A stretch of DNA of 25,186 bases, from the IMG/VR virus record IMGVR_UViG_3300031631_000021, positions 1 to 25,186 of that record, one strand, 5' to 3'. This stretch comes from a virus. Positions 20,597 to 25,186 of the stretch are shown here, piece after piece. Below the pieces are notes generated by a model. It was given only the letters and a program-made list of their open reading frames with translations, was not told the DNA's origin and searched no databases. Positions within the stretch are counted from its first letter, which is position 1, and each line of letters starts with the position of its first letter. A program made the translations under genes and the position numbers.

Positions 20597-20794
20597 TCAC
20601 CCCATTTTAGTTAGCACCGCCAAGAGCATTAAGATGATAGCGCCACTAGCACCAATCATAATCGCCTCTAAACGCTTCACCCTCGTAAACAGTTCTTTGT
20701 GTTGTATGGTCACCTCTGTGCGTAAAGATGCAGAAGTGACGTTCAGATCATCAATTCTGCTGTGTGCAGAGGCCACTGTGCGCTTATCCATCAT
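20597..20794 (-). CDS. Small coiled-coil membrane protein, XhlA-like
   Basis: A 65-residue protein: MMDKRTVASAHSRIDDLN, TSASLRTEVTIQHKELFTRV, KRLEAIMIGASGAIILML and LAVLTKMG. A charged coiled coil (about 8-40) is followed by one C-terminal transmembrane helix (46-62), the layout of hemolysin XhlA-type proteins that assist holins. ATG 20794 and 20791 are alternatives; TAGGTG is just upstream. First gene of the lysis cassette, 4 nt before the two-TM gene. Confidence 0.65.
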   Translation of the reverse strand: MMDKRTVASAHSRIDDLNVTSASLRTEVTIQHKELFTRVKRLEAIMIGASGAIILMLLAVLTKMG

Positions 20795-20836
20795 TACACC
20801 TATTTACTACAAAACCACACTCATTCATATCTGCCA

Positions 20837-21118
20837 TTAGCTAGGCTCAACGGGCCAAGTCACATTTGTGGGAAATCCTTCTTGCGCTGGTACGTCCCTA
20901 AGAGAAGACCTGTAGGAGACCCACTCAGAGGACAGGGTAAGGTCGCTAGAAGCCATCCAATCAGTTTCAGCTAATTTGGCGTCACGATCTTCACGAACAT
21001 ATACAGCAGCCCTGTCATTTGCTCCGTCAGACCATGCTTGCTCCTCTGCATCACGGACAGTCTCTTCTTCTGCTGTAAACTGCACCATTTCGCCGTCTAT
21101 GTTGTGAAATCTTGGCAT
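20837..21118 (-). CDS. Tail assembly chaperone-like protein
   Basis: A 93-residue protein starting MPRFHNIDGEMVQFTAEEET. AGGGGA lies before the ATG. The C-terminal half, RDAKLAETDWMASSDLTL then SSEWVSYRSSLRDVPAQEGF and PTNVTWPVEP, is the hallmark of the phage tail assembly chaperone/tail-fibre assembly (APC) family: R..L..TDW...D.......W..YR..LRD.P.Q..FP..V.WP. Known role: small proteins that assist tail or fibre folding, encoded next to the fibre. It directly follows the tail fibre gene (10 nt) in this operon. Confidence 0.8.
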   Translation of the reverse strand: MPRFHNIDGEMVQFTAEEETVRDAEEQAWSDGANDRAAVYVREDRDAKLAETDWMASSDLTLSSEWVSYRSSLRDVPAQEGFPTNVTWPVEPS

Positions 21119-21127
21119 GTTAGTCCC

Positions 21128-22669
21128 CTATGCGTTTTTGATGCCGTACATTGTAACTGTTCCTGATACCATATTTGTATTATAAAATTTCATCCTAATA
21201 GCATTTACATCTTCGGCGGATTTTCTTGTAATCATATGCATCGATATAAGTGGCCAACCGTAATTTTGCATCATATAACCAGTATTACAAAGCATACGTG
21301 TGTATTGATTAAGGTGTGGGCCAAATATCTGTAAAGTACCAGATACCCCACCTTCCTGTCCTGTAGCTGCACCAACATTCCTGCATAATTCTCCATAGGT
21401 TATAGAAGCTGAAGACATTGACGCTGCTAGTGAGGTAGACCGAATTTGTGCCCATTGATAGACATAATCTCCGCTGCTATCATCATAATTACTACCGCCA
21501 TCAGTGCTTGTGTAGAGTTGAAGAAACGCATTGGTAGTTCCGGGGGTGACGTTTGCAAAATAAAAAATATAATTGTCATACTTGCTAGAATCAAACCCTG
21601 TAAAAGAAAGAGTAGCTGAATTGCTAGCATCTAATGAAGCAATAAACTCTGTACCACCGCCAGCAGCAGCAGCAGCAAATGACAAATCAGTGCCATCAGA
21701 AGTTAAAAATGTTCCCGCACCACCAGCGGCTAAAGCAGATGACACACCAGAGCTATTTCCAACATCAATAGAGCCGCGTGTCAGGGCGCGTGTAACAGTG
21801 CTGTTGAACGTAGCCGCACCAGCAGCAGACATATCGAGTGTCAGAGCAGTAATTTCTGTGCCTCCGTCATCACCTTTCAGCAAGATGTCTTTGTCTTGGA
21901 CATTAGATTTGATGACAAGGTCACTGGATGCGTTGGTTATAGTTCCAATGGCTGTGCCGCCATCTTTAAATATTACATCTGCCCCATCAGCATCAAGAAT
22001 AATATCGCCAGCACTGTCTAAAGTGATAGTTGTTCCTGTAGCAGTAAATGTGCCATCAGCCGTGATTGATATGTTTGCTGCGGCTGCGGCTGCGTCTGTT
22101 GTGGCGATTGCCAAGGCACCATCAGCCGCGACAGTCAGCGTTGCCGTGTCGCCTGACGATCCAGTCATCGTAATGACTTTGCCATTTAAATCGATATCAT
22201 CAACAGTGGCTTGGTTCGCAGTGATAATGTCAGTCACCGTTGTTCCAGCCAGATTTACGTCTGTCAAAAGATCGTAGACTACCGCGCCTGTTCCTGCGCC
22301 GTCTGTGGCGATCATTTTGACCTGACCAGCAAGCACCGCAACATTGGCCCCAGAACCTTGGCTAAATGTCAGAGTTGCAGACGTTGCATTTTCAATCAAC
22401 CAAACTTTTGAGACAGTGTTGGGCAAAAATGTTACTGTGCAAGCCTGACCACCACCACTCAATCTCAAATACATACTACGGTCAGCGTCCAGTGCGCCAT
22501 CCGCAAGTGTTATGGTGTCTGAGGAGGCGTTGGCAATAACACGTGTGCCGTAGCTGAACGCCTCCGCAATCATTTCTAAGTTTAGGTTCGTGACCGTACC
22601 CCATGACCCACTGTTATCTCCAGTGCCTTGCTCATTGAGGCGTAAGTCGTTGTCATAGGATGAAGCCAT
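21128..22669 (-). CDS. Tail fibre protein
   Basis: A 513-residue protein starting MASSYDNDLRLNEQGTGDNSGSWGT, an N-terminal attachment motif (LRLxE.GTGDNSGSWG..TN.NLE.I) I recall from marine phage tail fibres. The middle (150-300) has degenerate beta repeats, ITADGTFTATGTTITLDSAG, DIILDADGADVIFKDGGTAIG and NVQDKDILLKGDDGGTEITA, typical of trimeric beta-helix shafts. From about 340 (GGGTEFIASLDASNSATLSF) the sequence changes to a globular C-terminal domain of about 170 residues with Tyr-rich strands (YDNYIFYFANVTPGT), the likely receptor-binding tip. AAGGATCG precedes the ATG. Followed by the chaperone-like gene. Confidence 0.85.
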   Translation of the reverse strand: MASSYDNDLRLNEQGTGDNSGSWGTVTNLNLEMIAEAFSYGTRVIANASSDTITLADGALDADRSMYLRLSGGGQACTVTFLPNTVSKVWLIENATSATLTFSQGSGANVAVLAGQVKMIATDGAGTGAVVYDLLTDVNLAGTTVTDIITANQATVDDIDLNGKVITMTGSSGDTATLTVAADGALAIATTDAAAAAANISITADGTFTATGTTITLDSAGDIILDADGADVIFKDGGTAIGTITNASSDLVIKSNVQDKDILLKGDDGGTEITALTLDMSAAGAATFNSTVTRALTRGSIDVGNSSGVSSALAAGGAGTFLTSDGTDLSFAAAAAGGGTEFIASLDASNSATLSFTGFDSSKYDNYIFYFANVTPGTTNAFLQLYTSTDGGSNYDDSSGDYVYQWAQIRSTSLAASMSSASITYGELCRNVGAATGQEGGVSGTLQIFGPHLNQYTRMLCNTGYMMQNYGWPLISMHMITRKSAEDVNAIRMKFYNTNMVSGTVTMYGIKNA

Positions 22670-22670
22670 T

Positions 22671-23111
22671 TTAGTCGATCCTTACAATTGCATTGTTTGC
22701 AGTTGCTGCTGGGAATACAATTTTAAAAGTACCACCAGAAACAGAGAAGTCACCGCCAAAATCAAGAATTGCGATTGCACCTCTTGCGTTTGAAGATGCA
22801 TCACCCAATGTTTTGTTGTAAATCAAAGCACCACGGGCAGTGAATGTTGCGCTTGTCCATTCTGGATCAGCCGCATCAAAAACACCGCTAGTGCTGTTTT
22901 CTGTTACTGCCTTACTTGCCAAAGCAACACCGCCAGTGGTGTAGCCACTGCCGTTGGCAACTTCATTACTGGTTATATAACCATCCGTTGCCGCGCTCAG
23001 TGTCGCGCTGCTAGTATACAGCGCAATATAAATACTGTCACTGTCTAGATGATGGTCGCCCAACATCACGTCTTTTTTAAAGAGCGTACTCATTGCCTGT
23101 GATATAGCCAT
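22671..23111 (-). CDS. Small structural protein upstream of the tail fibre
   Basis: A 146-residue protein from ATG 23111, preceded by GGAGG at 8 nt; longer readings overlap the adaptor and are rejected. Sequence: MAISQAMSTLFKKDVMLGDHH, DSIYIALYTSSATLSAAT, NGSGYTTGGVALASKAVT, TSATFTARGALIYNKT and AIAILDFGGDFSVSGGTFKIVFP. Alternating strands with a GNGYT.GG and a TFTARGA.IYN segment match a family of phage virion proteins that I recall beside adaptor and fibre genes; function is unnamed to me, probably a small tail or head-tail joining component. The gene is 1 nt from the tail fibre and from the adaptor. Confidence 0.75.
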   Translation of the reverse strand: MAISQAMSTLFKKDVMLGDHHLDSDSIYIALYTSSATLSAATDGYITSNEVANGSGYTTGGVALASKAVTENSTSGVFDAADPEWTSATFTARGALIYNKTLGDASSNARGAIAILDFGGDFSVSGGTFKIVFPAATANNAIVRID

Positions 23112-23112
23112 A

Positions 23113-23739
23113 CTATATGCCTCCGTTGTATTCTGCTGCGTAGTCGCGTTGCATCTCTTGTACAGTAAGTTGGACGGCTTCGTCAAACTGGGTTTTATAC
23201 AGAGATAAAGTTTCTGGCGCTTTTAAGAACGCAGAAGCCTCGTACAGAGCCGCAGCAAGAAGAACTGTGGAGGCGTTAGTGTCAATCCAAGTATTGGGAT
23301 TGGCATTACTTAGCCCCGTCTCAGGGGCGATGAAATCTACGCTGTAGGCCAAGGCCGCAGAGGGCGTGGGAGCCAGTGTAATGACCGTTCCAGACGTTCC
23401 TGCGCTATCTGTGCTGTACATGCGTGGGGTGCCTTGTGTCACCGCATTGGGCCAGTAATCTCGGATGTAAGAATCCACCCTGTGGTCGAGATACGTCACA
23501 ACATTTGTGTCGGTAATTGATACCTGTCGGATCATTCTCGCCGTGGGAATTGTGTATGACGCCGTACCTTGCACAAGATTAGCCGCAGCAGATGTCGAGC
23601 GGAAGCACGGCATATTTGGCAGGCGCTGAAAAACCATTTCTTCAGCCTGCGCTATGATCGTGTCAATAGACGCAACAAACTCTGTCGAGTCATCTTCCAA
23701 AAATTCTTGGATATTGGCTTTTAGTGTTGTGTAGCTCAT
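23113..23739 (-). CDS. Head-tail adaptor protein, SU10-like
   Basis: A 208-residue protein starting MSYTTLKANIQEFLEDDSTE. The start at 23739 is 1 nt from the preceding stop; in-frame extensions lie inside the neck gene. The pattern (TTLKANIQEFLEDDS...F, IIAQAEEMVFQRLPNMPCFR, SYTIPTARMIRQVSI, IRDYWPNAVTQGTPRMYS, ITLAPTPSAALAYSVDFI, LAAALYEASAFLKAPE) is that of the phage adaptor family named after Escherichia phage SU10: a helical bundle with a beta insertion that joins portal to tail. This is the best evidence for a short-tailed phage here. Confidence 0.82.
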   Translation of the reverse strand: MSYTTLKANIQEFLEDDSTEFVASIDTIIAQAEEMVFQRLPNMPCFRSTSAAANLVQGTASYTIPTARMIRQVSITDTNVVTYLDHRVDSYIRDYWPNAVTQGTPRMYSTDSAGTSGTVITLAPTPSAALAYSVDFIAPETGLSNANPNTWIDTNASTVLLAAALYEASAFLKAPETLSLYKTQFDEAVQLTVQEMQRDYAAEYNGGI

Positions 23740-23740
23740 A

Positions 23741-25186
23741 TTATTCGCCCCATCCATCTTCTCCCCAGCCAGCATTGCCCCAGCCAAGTATATCTATGCT
23801 TTCATTTCCAACGCCACCCGTGCCACCAACGCCAGTCTCTACTTTTTCAAGCTGCACTGTTTCTGCACCTACATCGCCGTCTCCAGCCACTCCAGCAGCG
23901 TCTTCTGTGCCTTCTTCGGTTATTGTGCCAATTGCACCTGTGCCACCAACGCCAGTTTCAGAAATTGATAGCTCCAGTGCCTCTGTGCCAATTGCACCTG
24001 TGCCACCAACGCCAGTCTCTGTCACTGTAATTTCTAATACTTCAGCACCGACTGCGCCCGTTCCAGAAACACCCGCTTCTATTATTTCAAGCTGAATAAT
24101 TTCTGGCCCAATTTCGCCATCACCAGCCACTCCAGACTGAGGCTTGGTTAATTCAAAGCTAGACGCTCCAATTGCACCAGTTCCAGCAACTCCAGTAGGC
24201 TCAACTGTTAAATCAGCAACGTATGTTGGATTGCCGATTGCACCTGTGCCGCCAACACCAGCTTCATCAATTGATATTTCAAGAGCCTCAACGCCAACCG
24301 CGCCAGCCCCTCCACCACCAGAAACTCCGCTTGGATGCGCGACAGGAATTTCAACACCGACATCACCGCTTCCAGAAACTCCAGATTGAGTTTTGGTTAA
24401 TTCAAAGCTAGATGCTCCAACACCGCCATTGCCAGCCAGCCCAGAAACAGCTTCTGACATTTCTGGAGTTTCTGCGCCGATTGCTCCTGTCCCAGAAACA
24501 CCAGTCGCATTTTCTGTGCCTTCTTCGGTTATGTTTCCAACCGCCCCTGCGCCACCAACACCATCTTCTGCTATTGATAGTTGAATAGTTTCAGAGCCTA
24601 CATCACCATTTCCAGATACACCATTTGGCGTTGGCATAACTGATGGGGTCTCGACCCCAACGTCTCCTGCGCCACCGCTTGCAGAAACACCTGTCACAAA
24701 TGCCGCAGGGATTTCATCCCCAACGTCACCATCACCAGCCACACCAGATTGAGGCTTGGTTAATTCAAAGCTAGACGCTCCAATTGCACCAGTTCCAGCA
24801 ACACCAGCTTCTATTATTTCGAGCTGAACAATTTCATCCCCAATTCCTCCTGAACCACCAACGCCATTTACATCAAAATTTGTGTTAATAATTAAAGATG
24901 AAAGTCCAGAAAACGCTGTACCAGCAATCCCAACATTAGTTGTTAATTTGCGATCAGCAAATATGTCGAAATTAAAACCAATAAATACCTCTACATTTTC
25001 GGGATCGTTATCGGGCCGTGGATTAAACAGGGCGGTAGCGTCAACGACATTTTTTGCAGGCGTTAGCTGTGGGTTTTTGGGTTCCCAATCTTCTGGCGAT
25101 ACGCGCAGGCCGTCCCAAGTCGTTTTTAATTGCGTATAGGGAACCCGAAGGCCACTTCTATCGCTAATCGCTTGAGATTTTTTGCC
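23741..25186 (-). CDS. Neck/tail protein with expanded Gly-rich repeat array (5' end missing)
   Basis: Open on the minus strand to the right edge: 481 residues visible, start outside. N-terminal part GKKSQAISDRSGLRVPYTQL then KTTWDGLRVSPEDWEPKNPQL resembles a known phage structural protein with SDRSG..(F/V)PY.....W.G..V...(D/E)(W/F)EPK.PQL. After about residue 105 there follow about 18 units of about 20 residues with the core GV(G/A/S)GTGAIG, such as AGVAGTGAIGASSFELTKPQ and TGVGGTGAIGTEALELSISE. The end is DILGWGNAGWGEDGWGE, a WGxxGWGxxGWG motif. The array could be a fibrous spacer or surface appendage; role not established. Located before the adaptor, so it is neck or tail associated. Confidence 0.75.
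   Translation of the reverse strand, partial: GKKSQAISDRSGLRVPYTQLKTTWDGLRVSPEDWEPKNPQLTPAKNVVDATALFNPRPDNDPENVEVFIGFNFDIFADRKLTTNVGIAGTAFSGLSSLIINTNFDVNGVGGSGGIGDEIVQLEIIEAGVAGTGAIGASSFELTKPQSGVAGDGDVGDEIPAAFVTGVSASGGAGDVGVETPSVMPTPNGVSGNGDVGSETIQLSIAEDGVGGAGAVGNITEEGTENATGVSGTGAIGAETPEMSEAVSGLAGNGGVGASSFELTKTQSGVSGSGDVGVEIPVAHPSGVSGGGGAGAVGVEALEISIDEAGVGGTGAIGNPTYVADLTVEPTGVAGTGAIGASSFELTKPQSGVAGDGEIGPEIIQLEIIEAGVSGTGAVGAEVLEITVTETGVGGTGAIGTEALELSISETGVGGTGAIGTITEEGTEDAAGVAGDGDVGAETVQLEKVETGVGGTGGVGNESIDILGWGNAGWGEDGWGE
23800..24870 (-). repeat. Tandem 60-bp-class coding repeats in the neck protein
   Basis: About 18 in-frame units, most exactly 60 bp (20 codons), each with a core encoding GVxGTGAIG. 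24121-24190 and 24733-24802 match at 68 of 70 bases, and 33 bases at 23924-23956 recur exactly at 23984-24016. High identity between distant units points to recent duplication or conversion. Confidence 0.85.

Noticed and set aside
21573-22277. Plus-strand ORF of 234 codons
   Set aside because: Antisense to the tail fibre; the Val/Ala/Ser/Pro-rich composition mirrors fibre repeats.
23113-23787. Longer adaptor start at 23787
   Set aside because: Would overlap the neck gene's end by 47 nt; MSYTTLK at 23739 matches the start of adaptor homologues as I recall them.
23724-24584. Plus-strand Pro-rich ORFs over the repeat array
   Set aside because: Mirror images of the Gly-rich repeats (GGN read as NCC); no ribosome sites.
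23800-24870. Possible CRISPR array because of regular 60-bp repeats
   Set aside because: Units are contiguous, in frame and without unique spacers; they encode protein repeats.

Overview
The window looks like a contiguous piece of a tailed double-stranded DNA phage, probably a short-tailed (podovirus-like) marine phage of a Gram-negative, perhaps alphaproteobacterial, host. That view rests on gene content: replication and recombination genes on one side, an adaptor, nozzle-like, tail-fibre, internal-virion-like and lysis set on the other, with very tight gene packing and many 1-4 nt overlaps. Host and taxonomic placement are inference from remembered family resemblances; no integrase, tRNA, rRNA, CRISPR or insertion sequence was seen.

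Layout. (1) 1-432, minus strand: a small helix-turn-helix regulator followed by the N-terminus of a primase-polymerase that runs off the left edge. (2) 445-540: a divergent control region with three TTTACA/TGTAAA half-sites. (3) 549-6974, plus strand: an early operon of small genes of unknown role, then a Sak4-like AAA ATPase, a DUF669-type single-strand-binding protein, a Cas4-like PD-(D/E)XK nuclease with a four-Cys Fe-S signature, an SF2 helicase, a VRR-NUC nuclease and a winged-helix-like protein. (4) 6975-9153, plus strand: a string of small accessory genes, three of them preceded by copies of one leader (7041-7121, 7827-7898, 8371-8435). Each copy has a -35-like TTG element 16 bp upstream of TATATG and a conserved start to the untranslated leader. 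One of these genes encodes a papain/C39-like cysteine-peptidase candidate. (5) 9194-9936, plus strand: a membrane protein and a small secreted protein. (6) 9938-25186, minus strand: the late region, convergent with the early operon and only 1 nt from it.

Read in its own direction (25186 to 9938), the late region encodes a neck/tail protein with about 18 Gly-rich repeats, an SU10-type adaptor, a small virion protein, a tail fibre, a tail-assembly-chaperone-like protein, a four-gene lysis cassette (small coiled-coil membrane protein, two-TM protein, 3TM holin-like protein, GH19 endolysin), a nozzle-like protein, small virion proteins, and a run of large Ala/Gly-rich proteins that are probably internal (ejection) virion proteins.

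How it fits together: the HTH protein probably controls divergent early transcription. Primase-polymerase, Sak4, DUF669, nuclease, helicase and VRR-NUC would form the DNA replication and annealing machinery. The repeated-leader genes are probably host-interaction genes with their own promoters. The minus-strand block makes the virion and lyses the cell. The most unusual items are the three promoter/stem-loop leaders, the small peptidase candidate downstream of one of them, and the expanded Gly-rich repeat array in the neck protein. No gene-free stretch exceeds 300 bases; the longest (6975-7142) holds a hairpin and leader copy 1.
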